A stretch of DNA of 51,196 nucleotides from Candidatus Corynebacterium avicola (GCA_019114135.1 DXGC01000049.1:1-51196), one strand, 5' to 3'. Positions 33,348 to 43,101 are shown, counted from the stretch's first letter. The notes: generated by a model not told the origin, from the letters alone. Numbers and translations are program-made.

Positions 33348-35105
33348 CTAGTCGGTGCAGGTGATGATCGGCTGCGGATCGTAGACCGTGGTCGTGGTCT
33401 CCCGGGAGACCACCGCACCCTCCAGGTCCTTGATCGTGCGGGTGTCGTTGATGGTGAAGCCACGACCACCGCTGGACGGCGAGCACTCGTCGCCGGAGAC
33501 CTCACGACGATCCGGATCGGTGTAGTTCGTCCGCTCGCTGGAGTCGGACTCCACCTCCACGTGCTTCACACCTCGCAGGCTGACCTCGACCTCACTGGAG
33601 TTGGCCGAGGCCTCGATCAGCACCGGGGTGTCGTAGGTGTTCTTGAACTGCAGGTCGATCGCGCCCTCGAACACCGTCGCCTCGCGGCCGGCCGGGTACC
33701 GGTCGATGTAGTAGGAGTGCGGAGTGTGGGCCACGTCCTCCATGCCGGCGAAGTAGGCCGCGTTGTACAGGGTGGTGGCGAACTGGCTGATTCCGCCACC
33801 GATGGCGCGGTCGGCCTTTCCGTCCTGGATGATGCCGGCGTCCACGAAGCCCTGGGCCTCGCCACGCGGACCGGTGTGGCCGTTCAGGCTGAAGGTCTCG
33901 CCCGGCAGCACGATCGCCCCGTCCACCAGCTCTGCGGTGCGACGGATGTTGGCACCGGAGTCGTCGGCAAATCCACCGGTGGAGAAGGAACCGACCTCGT
34001 CGTCGAAGTTGGCGCGCTCGGCCATCTCGGTCGTGTAGGTGGCGTCCTTCTCGTCGTAGGTCACCTCGTTGGTGCGCTCACCGGTGTCCATGAGCTTGTC
34101 CTCGATCGGGTCGAGGGTCTTGTCCCAGTCGATCTGCACGCCGTCCTGGGAGGGGATGACCGTCAGGTCACGGCCGTTCACCTCGAAGTTGGCGTTGCGG
34201 AACTCAACCTCGGTCGAGCCCAGCTGCTCGGCGAGGATCTCCTGGGCGGCGTCGCGGTTCCACGACGGCTCCATGGCCCCGTCCTTCGGCTCGAAGGTCA
34301 GGATCTTGCCCATGTCGGCCGGGCGGAGCACACCGTCGGTGTCGTCGCGTCCGTTGAAGACCACGTCACCGTCGGTGACCTTGTCGACGTACTCGGTGAC
34401 CGCGTCGTCGGCGGCGTCACGTCGAACGTCGGCCTCGGTCACATCGGCCTCGATGCTCACCTTGCGGTCGGCGTTGAGCCAGTGGTCCTTCACGGCGGTG
34501 CGGACCGCGTCGGTGTCGACGGTCTGGCCGGCGACGTCGTCGCCGATGTCGGCGGCTCCCTGCTCGTCGATGGCCAGGGTGGCGTTCTCCGGCTCACGGG
34601 TCAGGTCACCCTCGATCCGCTCGATCGTGGTGTCCAACCGGGAGTCGTCGAAGGTGCTGACGATGCCGACCTCACGCTCCTCGAAGAAGCTCTTGATCCG
34701 GGTGATCGGGTTCATCGGCTGTTGGCCGGCCTGTTCGACGGTACCGGCCCAGTCGACGGAGAGTCCCGACGTCGTCGGGTCGATGTTGCTGTTCATGTCC
34801 CCGGCGGTGACTTCGACGTTCTCGCGCGTGCCGGGCTCGAGTTCGTTGCGCAGTCGCGCCTCGGCCTGGGAGTGGGACATGGAGCCGATGTCGACGCCAC
34901 CGACGGTCACGCCGCGTGGGACGTTGCCCTCACTCATGATGATGTCGGTGGCGTAGAGGACGCCGCCGAGTCCGATGACACCGATCAGTGTCCACAGCCA
35001 CCACAGGCTGCGCCTGCGCCGGCCGTCCGGTTCGGCCGTCGCGGAGTGGTTTGTCGGTGCGGGGTCGGGATCTACCGTCCGACCCCATGAGTCATTGCTG
35101 GTCAC
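33348..35105 (-). CDS. VanW-family membrane-anchored protein with peptidoglycan-binding-type domains
   Basis: The 585-residue protein has one helix near the N-terminus (about 33-54: LWWLWTLIGVIGLGGVLYA) and a long extracytoplasmic part. About residues 60-330 resemble the PG_binding_4/YoaR-like repeats; about 365-490 are a VanW domain with the typical NIRRTAELVDGAIVLPGETFSLN, GGGISQFATTLYNAAYFAG and HSYYIDRYPAGREATV. VanW has no known enzyme activity; the architecture points to cell-wall work. GTG 35105 is preferred, because TAGGGT lies 7 nt upstream and would give a leaderless mRNA. GTG 35114 would overlap that box and add three residues. Confidence 0.85.
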   Translation of the reverse strand: MTSNDSWGRTVDPDPAPTNHSATAEPDGRRRRSLWWLWTLIGVIGLGGVLYATDIIMSEGNVPRGVTVGGVDIGSMSHSQAEARLRNELEPGTRENVEVTAGDMNSNIDPTTSGLSVDWAGTVEQAGQQPMNPITRIKSFFEEREVGIVSTFDDSRLDTTIERIEGDLTREPENATLAIDEQGAADIGDDVAGQTVDTDAVRTAVKDHWLNADRKVSIEADVTEADVRRDAADDAVTEYVDKVTDGDVVFNGRDDTDGVLRPADMGKILTFEPKDGAMEPSWNRDAAQEILAEQLGSTEVEFRNANFEVNGRDLTVIPSQDGVQIDWDKTLDPIEDKLMDTGERTNEVTYDEKDATYTTEMAERANFDDEVGSFSTGGFADDSGANIRRTAELVDGAIVLPGETFSLNGHTGPRGEAQGFVDAGIIQDGKADRAIGGGISQFATTLYNAAYFAGMEDVAHTPHSYYIDRYPAGREATVFEGAIDLQFKNTYDTPVLIEASANSSEVEVSLRGVKHVEVESDSSERTNYTDPDRREVSGDECSPSSGGRGFTINDTRTIKDLEGAVVSRETTTTVYDPQPIITCTD

Positions 35106-35209
35106 GTCACACACCCTAATGGTTCAGGGCGCGAGGTTACACCCCGAACCTGTGTTTTCCGGTGCTGCGGGCATGTACTACGCCGAGGTGTCCCGCGTTC
35201 ACCCGGACG

Positions 35210-36523
35210 TCAGTTCAGCGCACACTGACGGGCGGAGGCCTCCTCCAGGCGTTCACGGTCCAGGGATCCGTCATTCACCGCATCGACCACGGCATCCACC
35301 GTGGCCTGCACATTCGCGTCGGTGGAGGTCAGTGGCGCATCCGCACCGGCGCGCAGCGCGGCCGCCACAGCCTCCGGTCCGGAGTGCAGGTCGGTGATCG
35401 CGGCCATGCCGGTGAGGTCGTCGGTGAAGATGACCCCGTCGTATCCCTCACCGTCCTGGACACCGGAGCGCAGCATCTCGTAGGCCGCCGGGTTCAGGGA
35501 GGCGGGTGTTGACTCCCCGGGAGCATCCGGGCCGTCCAGTCCGGGGGTCTGCATGTGGCCGACCATCACGACGATGCCCGGACCGTCGGACTCGGTGTCG
35601 CCCAGCAGGTCGGCGAAGGGCTGAAGGTCGGCGTCCATCTGGTCGATCGGCGGGGTGGTGACGGTACCGAGGTGGGAGTCACCCGTGGCGTGGCCGTGGC
35701 CGGGGAAGTGCTTGATGACCGGGGTGATCCCGGACTGCTGGAGACCCCGGGCGGCCGCCGCGGCGTACTCGGAGACCACCGCCGGGTCGTCGGAGAAGGA
35801 CCGGTCGCCGATGGCGTTGTCGCTGATCTGCTCGCCGCCGGCCAGGTCGACGACCGGGGCGAAGTCCTGGGTGATGCCCAGTTCCGCCATCTTGCGGCCG
35901 TGCTCGGCGAAGAGGTCTGTGACCTGGTCGGGCTGCATCGTGTCGGCAAGCTGCTGGGCCGAGGGCACCTCCCCGATCACCTCGGACAGCCGCTGGACCT
36001 GGCCGCCCTCCTCGTCGACGGAGACGGCGAGCTCGGCCCCGCCACCATTGGCCTCGTTGGCGGCCCGTGCCCGGTCCTTCAGCGCGCTGATGCTGCGCTC
36101 CGGATCGCCCTGCCCGTCGAGGATGGACTGGTCGGTGCTGGACCCGATGAAGATGTGGCGGACCCCGGCGTCCACGGCCGCGGCGGCGTCGTCGAAACCG
36201 TGGATGCCGACGGCCAGGGACGAACCGGCGAGCTGGGCCAGGTCCTCCGGCACCGGGCAGGACGCATCGTCCTCCGCCGTGCCGCTGGGCGCGGCGCTGG
36301 TGGACGCCCCGGGCGCCGTACCGGACGCATCGGTTGACCCGGAGGATTCAGCGGATTCAGCGGATTCAGCAGACGCAGTGGTCGAGGAGTCGCCGTCCGA
36401 ATCCTCCTGCGAGCTGCTGCAGGCGGCCATCGTCCCGGCGACGAGGCCACCGGCCAGCACCGCTGCGGCGACCGAGGCAGCGCGGACGGGGGTGGCGGCG
36501 GGGCGGGTACGGGAGGAACGCAC
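35210..36523 (-). CDS. Lipoprotein beta-N-acetylglucosaminidase, GH3 (LpqI/NagZ-like)
   Basis: The product has 437 residues. A signal peptide with lipobox (GTMAAC, Cys about 34) anchors it outside, followed by a Ser/Asp/Glu-rich linker with a triple Ala-Glu-Ser repeat. The GH3 N-terminal barrel shows NagZ hallmarks: VDEEGGQVQRL, then KHFPGHGHATGDSHLGTV, where the Asp-His pair in that loop is the unusual NagZ acid/base, and VIFTDDLTGM with the nucleophile Asp. It would release GlcNAc from peptidoglycan fragments for recycling. From memory, LpqI (Rv0237) neighbours aftD in M. tuberculosis as well. The start is GTG 36523. Confidence 0.9.
   Translation of the reverse strand: MRSSRTRPAATPVRAASVAAAVLAGGLVAGTMAACSSSQEDSDGDSSTTASAESAESAESSGSTDASGTAPGASTSAAPSGTAEDDASCPVPEDLAQLAGSSLAVGIHGFDDAAAAVDAGVRHIFIGSSTDQSILDGQGDPERSISALKDRARAANEANGGGAELAVSVDEEGGQVQRLSEVIGEVPSAQQLADTMQPDQVTDLFAEHGRKMAELGITQDFAPVVDLAGGEQISDNAIGDRSFSDDPAVVSEYAAAAARGLQQSGITPVIKHFPGHGHATGDSHLGTVTTPPIDQMDADLQPFADLLGDTESDGPGIVVMVGHMQTPGLDGPDAPGESTPASLNPAAYEMLRSGVQDGEGYDGVIFTDDLTGMAAITDLHSGPEAVAAALRAGADAPLTSTDANVQATVDAVVDAVNDGSLDRERLEEASARQCALN
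36345..36371. repeat. Three 9-bp units (GATTCAGCG type) in the lipoprotein linker
   Basis: Two exact copies, a third with one change and a degenerate fourth encode (Ala-Glu-Ser)n on the minus strand, in the linker after the lipobox of the LpqI/NagZ-like protein. Confidence 0.75.
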
Positions 36524-36619
36524 TGAAAAGCACCTTTTCGGATAAGACGGGACTCGGCGGCAGAAGTTGACCGCAGAAGTTGATCACGTAGAAACACCGA
36601 CCGTACTACGCTCGGGGAC

Positions 36620-37210
36620 ATGGGTAGCGAATCAACCAGCAACCAGCCCGACACCACCGGCACCGACCTGGGGTCCTTCGAGGGGGACACCGTCCTCATC
36701 GCCTACGACGGTTCCGCGGAGGCCAACGGCGCGATCGACTACGCCGGCCGTTTCCTGTCGACGAAGAACGCCTACATCCTCACGGTGTGGGAACCGATCC
36801 ACCGTCAGGCCGCCCGGACCGCCGGGATGAGCGGCATGATGCAGCACGACTGGTCGTCCCTCGGCGACGACACCGAGGACCCCGCCTACGCCGACGCCGT
36901 GGAGATCTGCCGCGAGGGCGTCGCACTGGCCGAGAGCCACGGCTTCGCCACCGAGCCCTTCCTCGTGGAGTCGGCGACGGCGGTGTGGAGCGCGATCGTC
37001 GACGCCTCCCGTGAACTGGACGTCTCCATCATCGTCGCCGGCTCCCGCGCACTGACCGGTTGGCGCTCACTGCTGCAGTCCAGCGTCTCGGACAGTCTGG
37101 TCAAGCACGCCGGACGCCCGGTGCTGATCGTCCCACCGGTGGACGAGGATGAGGACGCGGACGCCGAGGCAACCCCCGCCGGAGTATCCGACACCGCCGA
37201 ATCCGTGTAA
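36620..37210 (+). CDS. Universal stress protein (UspA family), single domain
   Basis: A 196-residue cytosolic protein with one Usp domain (about 22-180). It begins with the strand TVLIAYDGSAEANGAIDYAGRF and ends with IIVAGSRALTGWRSLLQSSVSDSLVKHAGRPVLIV, the region that in ATP-binding members carries G-2x-G-9x-G(S/T). Here the second Gly is displaced, so ATP binding is uncertain. An acidic tail follows. The gene is divergent from the LpqI-like gene; the 96-bp gap would hold both promoters. Role in stress response only by family. Confidence 0.88.
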   Translation: MGSESTSNQPDTTGTDLGSFEGDTVLIAYDGSAEANGAIDYAGRFLSTKNAYILTVWEPIHRQAARTAGMSGMMQHDWSSLGDDTEDPAYADAVEICREGVALAESHGFATEPFLVESATAVWSAIVDASRELDVSIIVAGSRALTGWRSLLQSSVSDSLVKHAGRPVLIVPPVDEDEDADAEATPAGVSDTAESV

Positions 37211-37291
37211 AAATCCTCGGAACCCGACATCACCGGGTAGTATCGCCACAGAATCAAATGTCCGGACACCACAGACCGACGGGATGGACCC

Positions 37292-37486
37292 TTGCCTACC
37301 GAGACTGACTCACAGCCCCGCCGCACGCTCGGCCCTGCCATCGCCTCTGCCGTAGTCGGTGTGGTGCTCGGTGGCGTCGCCGCCTTCGCCGCTGGTTCGG
37401 TCGCCGACTCGACCGACCTGCCGAGCAACAAGATCTCCGTCGACGATGCAGTGATGGGCTCCGTCCAGTACGGCGAGCGCGGCTGA
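37292..37486 (+). CDS. DUF2613 small membrane protein
   Basis: The 64-residue protein has one membrane helix (LGPAIASAVVGVVLGGVAAFAAG) and the family's conserved tail (DAVMGSVQYGERG). It lies 20 bp before the aftD-like gene; from memory the M. tuberculosis counterpart is Rv0236A next to aftD. The start is TTG 37292; no ATG or GTG in frame is close. A TAGTAT box at 37237 could be the -10 for this gene and aftD. Confidence 0.8.
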   Translation: MPTETDSQPRRTLGPAIASAVVGVVLGGVAAFAAGSVADSTDLPSNKISVDDAVMGSVQYGERG

Positions 37487-37506
37487 CCCATGTCTGAAGG
37501 CCGTTA

Positions 37507-40500
37507 GTGGCACCAACCCTCTCCCGCCGCGGATGGGGTGCCGCGGCACTGTGTTGGCTGCTCCTCGCCCTGGTCCAGGGCCCGGGGCTGACCGTCGCCG
37601 ACACCAAGCACAATCTCACCGCCAATCCCTGGGGGTTCCTCCGGCAGGCGTTGTCGCCGTGGACGGACGTCTTCCCCCTCGGACAACTGCAGAACCAGGC
37701 CTACGGGTACCTCTTCCCGCACGGCCTGTTCTTCGCGTTGCTGGACCCCCTGCCGGACTGGCTGGTCCAGCGCCTGTGGTGGGCGCTGCTGCTGTTCCTG
37801 GCCTTCGCCGGGGTGGTGAAGCTGCTGGAGGCCACCGGTGTGGGCTCGCGCGGTTCCCGGATCACCGCCGCCGTGCTGTTCGCCCTGAGCCCACGCATCC
37901 TGACCACTCTCGGGGCGATCTCCTCGGAGGCGTGGACCATCGCCCTGGTGCCGTGGGTCATGCTGCCGGTGGTGCGCTCCCTGCAGTTGCCGGGGCGTCC
38001 CACCACCAGGCGGCTGGCCGTCGCCGCACTCGGCTCCGCCGTGGCGGTGCTGTGCCTGGGGGCGGTCAACGCGGTCGCCACGCTCGCCGCGGTGGTCCCC
38101 GCGGTGCTGTGGTGGCTGGCCCAGGGAGTGTTCGCCACCGGTCAGGACGCCCCGGCGCGGCGGCGCACCGCCTGGCGCTTCGCCGCCTGGTGGATCCCCG
38201 GTGGGATCCTGGCCTGCTTCTGGTGGGTCGGCCCGCTGTTGATCCTGGGACGCTACTCCCCTCCGTTCACCGACTACATCGAGTCCGCCGGGATCACCGG
38301 CTACTGGTTCGGCCTCGGGGAGGTGCTGCGCGGGACGACGAGTTGGACGGCCTTCCTGTCCTCGGAACGTCAGGCCGGGTACGCCCTGGCCACCGAGGCA
38401 TTGTTCGTGGCGGCGACGCTGGCGGTCGCGCTCGCGGGACTGGCAGGGCTGGCCGGCGCACGACTGGGGGCGAAGCGGTCCTCTCTTCCCTTCGCCGGGA
38501 CCTGGCTGCTCATCCTGGGCGTCGGCATTGCGGTGTTCGGCCTGGCCGGGGCGCCCTTCTCCCCGGTGGCTGACTCGGTGCAGTCCTTCCTGGACGGAGC
38601 CGGCGCGCCACTACGCAACCTGCACAAGTTCGATGCCCTGGTGCACCTGCCGTTGGTCGTCGGAGTCGCCCACCTGCTGGGTGGTCTGTCGGTGCCGTCC
38701 CCGCTGACCCGTGAGGGGCTCCGGGAGGGCTGGGCCCACCCGGAGAAGAACCCGGCGGTGGTGACCGTGCTGGTCACCACCATGGTCGCCGGTGCGGCGA
38801 CGGCGCCAGCGTGGACCGGTCGGCTGGTACCGGAGGACGGCTTCCGGTCCGTCCCGTCCTACTGGCAGGAGGCCGCGGACTGGCTGAACGACGAGGACAA
38901 CGGAGCGGCCGACACCCGGACGATGATCCTGCCCGAGGCTCAGACCGCACGTCAGACCTGGGGGAACACCCGTGATGAACCGTCCCAGGCGTTGCTGGAC
39001 GTGCCGTGGGTGGTCCGTGACGCCGTCCCGCTGGTGCCGCCGGAGGCGATCCGTGGGCTCGACGGGGTGACCCGTGAGTTCTCCCCGACCAACGCCCAGG
39101 GTCGTAACCCCGCCCTCGCCGACGCCCTGTTGCAGCAGGGTGTGGGCATGGTGCTGGTCCGCACCGACCTGACCCGGACCGCCGACACCCCGGGAGCCCG
39201 CGGTGTGCTCACCACGCTGACCGATTCCGCGGCGGCGGAGGGGTTCACCGAGGTGGCGTCCTTCGGTGATGATGACGTGCGGATCTTCCGGGTCGACGGC
39301 AGTGACGGCGCCAACTCCTCCACCGGTCCGCGGGTCGTCGACGAGGACGACCTGGAGGTCACCGCCGGCGGCCCGGAGGTGCTGCCCCGTCTCGCCGCCG
39401 CCGATGCCGCCGCCGGGCGGACGCCGCGCGACCGCATCCTCACCCAGGACGTGCCGTCCGACGGCGGAGCAACTGACGGCACCGACCCCGTGACCGTGAC
39501 CGACACCCCGGCGCTGCGTGAGCACAACTACGGCAGCGTCACCGGGGCGACCTCGGACATCCTCGCCGCCGAGGATTCCCGGTGGACCCGTAACCCGGTG
39601 CGCGACTACCCCACCGGAGTCGCCGAAGAGGACCTGGTCCAGGTCCGGGAGACCGGCGGTCGGATCACCGCGAGCTCCTCGGCGTCGGACCCGACGTCAC
39701 TGGGCGGCGCGGACCCGGCGTCCGGTGTGAATGCGGCGGTCGACGGTGTCGGGGAGACCGCGTGGCGGCCCGGCACCGGTTCACCGATCAACCAGTGGCT
39801 CAACCTGGAACTGGACGAACCACGCTCGCAGATGTCGCTGAACGCGCGGGCGTCCGGCGGACCGCTGCGTGTGCAGGCGACCACTTACCTGGGTGACGAC
39901 AAGGTGGCGTCGACGACGATGCTGGTCCCCGGCTACCGGGAGGAGGAGTCGCGGCTGCTGCTGCCCCAGGGGCAGGCCGACCGGGTGCAACTACGGATCC
40001 TCGGTGCGTGGGGCAACGCCGGTTTCAGCCAGGTGCAGCTGAACGAGATCGACTCCGGTGAGGACGTCACCCCGCGACGGGACATCGTGGTGCCGGCCTC
40101 CGGAAATGGTCTGGAGAATCCGGGCCGGTGGGTTCTGGGCCAGGAGGTCAATGAATTCGAGCTGCGCCGGATCATCACCGTGGCCGAGGACACCGAGGTG
40201 ACTGTGGGTAGTGACCGCTGTGCCGCAGGGTCCGGCACCCTGAGCCTGGTGGACGGGAAGACGGTGAACTGCGGGCAGACCCTGACGCTGACCGCCGGCG
40301 AGCACGAGATACGCAGCCGCGACCGGTGGATCTCGTTGACCACGCCGGAGTACACGGCGGCAGCTGGCACTGAAGACGCGGCAGACGGCGAAGCGTCCGG
40401 TGGGGACGACACTGACGACGCCACCTCCGACGACCGGGTGATCCTCACCTCCACCTCAGTCAACGAGGGACGGACGGCGACCGTGGAGGGCACCGAGCTG

Positions 40501-41223
40501 GAGTCGGTGACCGTCAACGGCTGGCAGCAGGGTTGGCGGGTACCCGCTGATTCCGAGGCTGCCTCGCTGTCGGACGAGGAACTCGTCGAGGCGCTCAAGG
40601 AGGAATTCACCGCCACTGACGCATACCAGCATTGGCTCCTGGCCGGACTGGTCGGAGCACTGGTCCTGCTGCTGGCCTTCGCCGCGTCACTGGTGGGGCT
40701 GCGCCGCAGCGATCGCAGTGGTGGCAGTGGTGCCGGTCGCTCCGCTCGTCCGGACGCTCCGGCTGCCGCGACTGGCGCGGATACGGTGTACGTAGGAACT
40801 GCTGTGTCCACTGTGTCCGCGGTGCCCGCGGTGGGCCGGGTGCTCGGCGGTGTCAGCGTCCTCGCTCTGTCGGCCGGGATCGCCGGTGTCCCCGGCGCAA
40901 TCGCGGTTCTCGTCACCGTCGGCATCTTGATCGGCACACCGGCTCTGCGACGCGCACTGGCGAAGAAGGCTGACCAGTCGACACAGACGGCCCCGACTCC
41001 GTGGCCACTCCGGGCACTGTGGCGGATCACCGAACCGGCGCCCCTGGCAATGCTGTTCGGCGTCGCGGGGAGCGTCCTGATGGTCCGCGATCCGTGGGGG
41101 TCCGGGAACTACAGCGACTACGCCGGGAACTCCTGGACACCGGAGCTGCTCTTCATCGGCTGCCTCACCGCCGTGGTCTTCGCCGTCCTCACCCGGGGAC
41201 ACGGCGGGGGCAGATCACGGTGA
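37507..41223 (+). CDS. aftD: Alpha-(1->3)-arabinofuranosyltransferase AftD-like (DUF3367)
   Basis: This 1238-residue membrane enzyme uses decaprenyl-phosphoryl arabinose to branch arabinan in arabinogalactan and lipoarabinomannan. The N-terminal third is the GT-C membrane core with an early loop ADTKHNLTANPWGFL holding the expected acidic/basic residues. Two or more beta-rich extracytoplasmic domains follow; about 715-830 (GVNAAVDGVGETAWRPG, QWLNLELDEP) resembles a discoidin/CBM fold for glycan binding. Further helices end the protein (about 1035-1060, 1105-1140, 1175-1230). GTG 37507 has GAAGG upstream. A 9-bp repeat (VSTVSAV region, about 40802-40836) lies in the loop after the late helix. 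Size fits the family. Confidence 0.93.
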   Translation: MAPTLSRRGWGAAALCWLLLALVQGPGLTVADTKHNLTANPWGFLRQALSPWTDVFPLGQLQNQAYGYLFPHGLFFALLDPLPDWLVQRLWWALLLFLAFAGVVKLLEATGVGSRGSRITAAVLFALSPRILTTLGAISSEAWTIALVPWVMLPVVRSLQLPGRPTTRRLAVAALGSAVAVLCLGAVNAVATLAAVVPAVLWWLAQGVFATGQDAPARRRTAWRFAAWWIPGGILACFWWVGPLLILGRYSPPFTDYIESAGITGYWFGLGEVLRGTTSWTAFLSSERQAGYALATEALFVAATLAVALAGLAGLAGARLGAKRSSLPFAGTWLLILGVGIAVFGLAGAPFSPVADSVQSFLDGAGAPLRNLHKFDALVHLPLVVGVAHLLGGLSVPSPLTREGLREGWAHPEKNPAVVTVLVTTMVAGAATAPAWTGRLVPEDGFRSVPSYWQEAADWLNDEDNGAADTRTMILPEAQTARQTWGNTRDEPSQALLDVPWVVRDAVPLVPPEAIRGLDGVTREFSPTNAQGRNPALADALLQQGVGMVLVRTDLTRTADTPGARGVLTTLTDSAAAEGFTEVASFGDDDVRIFRVDGSDGANSSTGPRVVDEDDLEVTAGGPEVLPRLAAADAAAGRTPRDRILTQDVPSDGGATDGTDPVTVTDTPALREHNYGSVTGATSDILAAEDSRWTRNPVRDYPTGVAEEDLVQVRETGGRITASSSASDPTSLGGADPASGVNAAVDGVGETAWRPGTGSPINQWLNLELDEPRSQMSLNARASGGPLRVQATTYLGDDKVASTTMLVPGYREEESRLLLPQGQADRVQLRILGAWGNAGFSQVQLNEIDSGEDVTPRRDIVVPASGNGLENPGRWVLGQEVNEFELRRIITVAEDTEVTVGSDRCAAGSGTLSLVDGKTVNCGQTLTLTAGEHEIRSRDRWISLTTPEYTAAAGTEDAADGEASGGDDTDDATSDDRVILTSTSVNEGRTATVEGTELESVTVNGWQQGWRVPADSEAASLSDEELVEALKEEFTATDAYQHWLLAGLVGALVLLLAFAASLVGLRRSDRSGGSGAGRSARPDAPAAATGADTVYVGTAVSTVSAVPAVGRVLGGVSVLALSAGIAGVPGAIAVLVTVGILIGTPALRRALAKKADQSTQTAPTPWPLRALWRITEPAPLAMLFGVAGSVLMVRDPWGSGNYSDYAGNSWTPELLFIGCLTAVVFAVLTRGHGGGRSR

Positions 41224-41275
41224 AGTGTGTCTCCCAGAATCCGTTGTTGCAGTGCACGTACGGAAGGCGGGAACC

Positions 41276-41669
41276 ATGAGGAACACATACCACCTACTCG
41301 CTCTTGCTTCGGTCGTCGCCCACCATGGAATTGAATCGGCAGCAGGGATCGGATTGCCCGGACAGCCAGATATAGGTGGGCGTCGTGTCGCCGTACTGTG
41401 GACGGCGGCTTTCTCCGGGAATGTCTATCTGCTTACCCACCGTGGCCAACGGCACGGGCTACTCGCGGCATTCGCGAACGGTGCGTACCAGGCCCTTGCA
41501 CTGCAACATTATGTGGACTGGCCGTGGGTCCTGCGTAAGGGAGTCCCCGTGATCCAGGAGGCAGAAGGGCTCCCGGGCGGTGGCTCCCTGCCTACAACTC
41601 GTACTTGCGACCCTACCGTTGCAGCTCGCGTCAGCCCGGCGTCATCAGCAGTGGAACCTCACCCGGTGA
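41276..41669 (+). pseudogene. Small membrane protein gene, probably frameshifted
   Basis: ATG 41276 has a good GGAAGG ribosome site and opens MRNTYHLLALASVVAHHGIES, continuing as a plausible protein with two hydrophobic segments until about 41575 (GLPG). In the same frame the remaining residues become Ser/Thr/Pro-rich and uncharacteristic (to 41731). Shifting one base at the GGGCGG run (41575-41580) gives a hydrophobic helix (VAPCLQLVLATLPLQLA) and a basic end before TGA 41669. An extra G, true or from sequencing, would explain this. Intact length would be about 130 residues. Family not recognised. Confidence 0.45.
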
Positions 41670-41752
41670 ATCAACAAGATGCGAAGCTTCCCAACGTTCG
41701 TCAGCATTCCTCACCACCATCATTCAGGTAATTCACCCGTGCCGAGACCGGC

Positions 41753-42931
41753 CTAGTCCCGGTCGCGCAGCCGACCACTCCACCAGCGGTTGACCGCCCG
41801 GCGCGCCGGGTCCTCCACCACGGCGTAACTCACCGCGGACACCACGATGGTCACCACGACGGTGGCCACGAACACGAGCGCCATCGTCCACAACGAGCCG
41901 TCGAACTGCCCCACCCCCAGCAACGGGAACATCAACGACAGGATCGCCATGTGCCACAGGAAGATCGAGTAGGACCAGCGCCCCAAGGCCTGCATCGCCG
42001 CCGACTCCATCAACCGTGACCTCGGCTGCAGCGCCCAGGGAACGATCAGCGCGGCGGCGAAGACCAGCCCGTAGAGGTTGCGCCGTGCGAACTCGCCGTC
42101 CCCGGCGGTGACCAGCCCCTCGGGGCCGTCAATGGCCGCAATCCACAGCGCGGCGGCGGCGAAGAGCACCCAGATCCACCGTCGCGACGCCCAGCGCCGC
42201 ACCGCGGCGACGGTGGCGTCGTCCGGACGCTGCCGCAGCCGCTCTGTCATCCAGCCCTCGACCTCCGCGGCGAGCAGTCCGGCACCGAACCAGGACACGA
42301 ACGCCCACGGCATGATGTGGGCGTTGATCTCGCTGCCCGACCAGGCGACGAAAGGCCAGATGTAGGTCAAGGAGCTGACGGCTACGATCGCTGCCACGCG
42401 GGTACGGCGGCGTCGGCGTCCCACCGCCAGGGCGAGCAACGGCAGCGCCAGGTAGAAGAACATCTCCACGCACAGGGACCACAGGTGGGTCAGGCCGCCC
42501 ACCAGGCCGTCCGGCACGAAGTTCTGCATCAGGAGGAGATTGCCGATCACCGGGAGCACGCCCGGCGGACCGTTCGGCTCCGAGGCGACGGGGAACGCAA
42601 CCAGCACCACAACGACCAGGACCCAGTAGGCGGGCATGATCCGTCCGATGCGTTTGACGTAGTACGTCGACCAGGACCGCCACCCGGTGTCGGGGTGGTG
42701 GCGTCGCCACAGCAGGAAACCCGACAGGGCGAAGAACACCGGGACGAAGAAATCGAACCGGCCGAGCATCTGGTTGACCAGGGAGCCGGTGTCGTTCCCG
42801 GTCTGGAAGGCGACGTGGGTGACGATGATCCCGATCGCGGCGACGGCCCGCAACCCCTCCAGAGCAGGCAGGAACGCCGGCGGGGAAACGGTGTCCGCCG
42901 CGGCGCGCCGGGGGGTCGCAGATGCAGTCAT
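41753..42931 (-). CDS. Membrane acyltransferase, TmaT-like by position
   Basis: The 392-residue protein has about ten helices and acyltransferase-3 motifs: ALEGLRAVAAIGIIVTHVAF (Arg and His catalytic candidates), FFALSGFLLWRRH, and MPAYW. In Corynebacterium and M. tuberculosis an acyltransferase located between aftD and the DUF3068 gene acetylates trehalose monomycolate so that MmpL3-type transporters accept it (TmaT; I recall Rv0228). The position here is the same, so TmaT is the best guess; sequence identity was not checked. It is divergent from the DUF3068 gene. A TAGCCT box 8 nt before ATG suggests leaderless expression. Confidence 0.82.
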   Translation of the reverse strand: MTASATPRRAAADTVSPPAFLPALEGLRAVAAIGIIVTHVAFQTGNDTGSLVNQMLGRFDFFVPVFFALSGFLLWRRHHPDTGWRSWSTYYVKRIGRIMPAYWVLVVVVLVAFPVASEPNGPPGVLPVIGNLLLMQNFVPDGLVGGLTHLWSLCVEMFFYLALPLLALAVGRRRRRTRVAAIVAVSSLTYIWPFVAWSGSEINAHIMPWAFVSWFGAGLLAAEVEGWMTERLRQRPDDATVAAVRRWASRRWIWVLFAAAALWIAAIDGPEGLVTAGDGEFARRNLYGLVFAAALIVPWALQPRSRLMESAAMQALGRWSYSIFLWHMAILSLMFPLLGVGQFDGSLWTMALVFVATVVVTIVVSAVSYAVVEDPARRAVNRWWSGRLRDRD

Positions 42932-43095
42932 TGCCGCTCAGGCTACCGTGGTGCCGTACCGTGGCGTCGGTGATCCACGGGGTTCCGTGGAATTCGACAG
43001 CAGCACAGGTCAACGGATGGTGAATCATCGTCACCATTTGCATTTCGAGCCAGATTGTTCTGCGCGTTCTACCCCATGACCCTTGTTTCCCACGC

Positions 43096-43101
43096 TAAAG
43101 T
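43096..43101 (+). promoter_or_regulatory. -10 box (TAAAGT) for the DUF3068 gene
   Basis: GCTAAAGTAG lies 60 bp before ATG 43161; the same hexamer serves tRNA-Gly at 2096. No clear -35 is visible. Confidence 0.35.
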
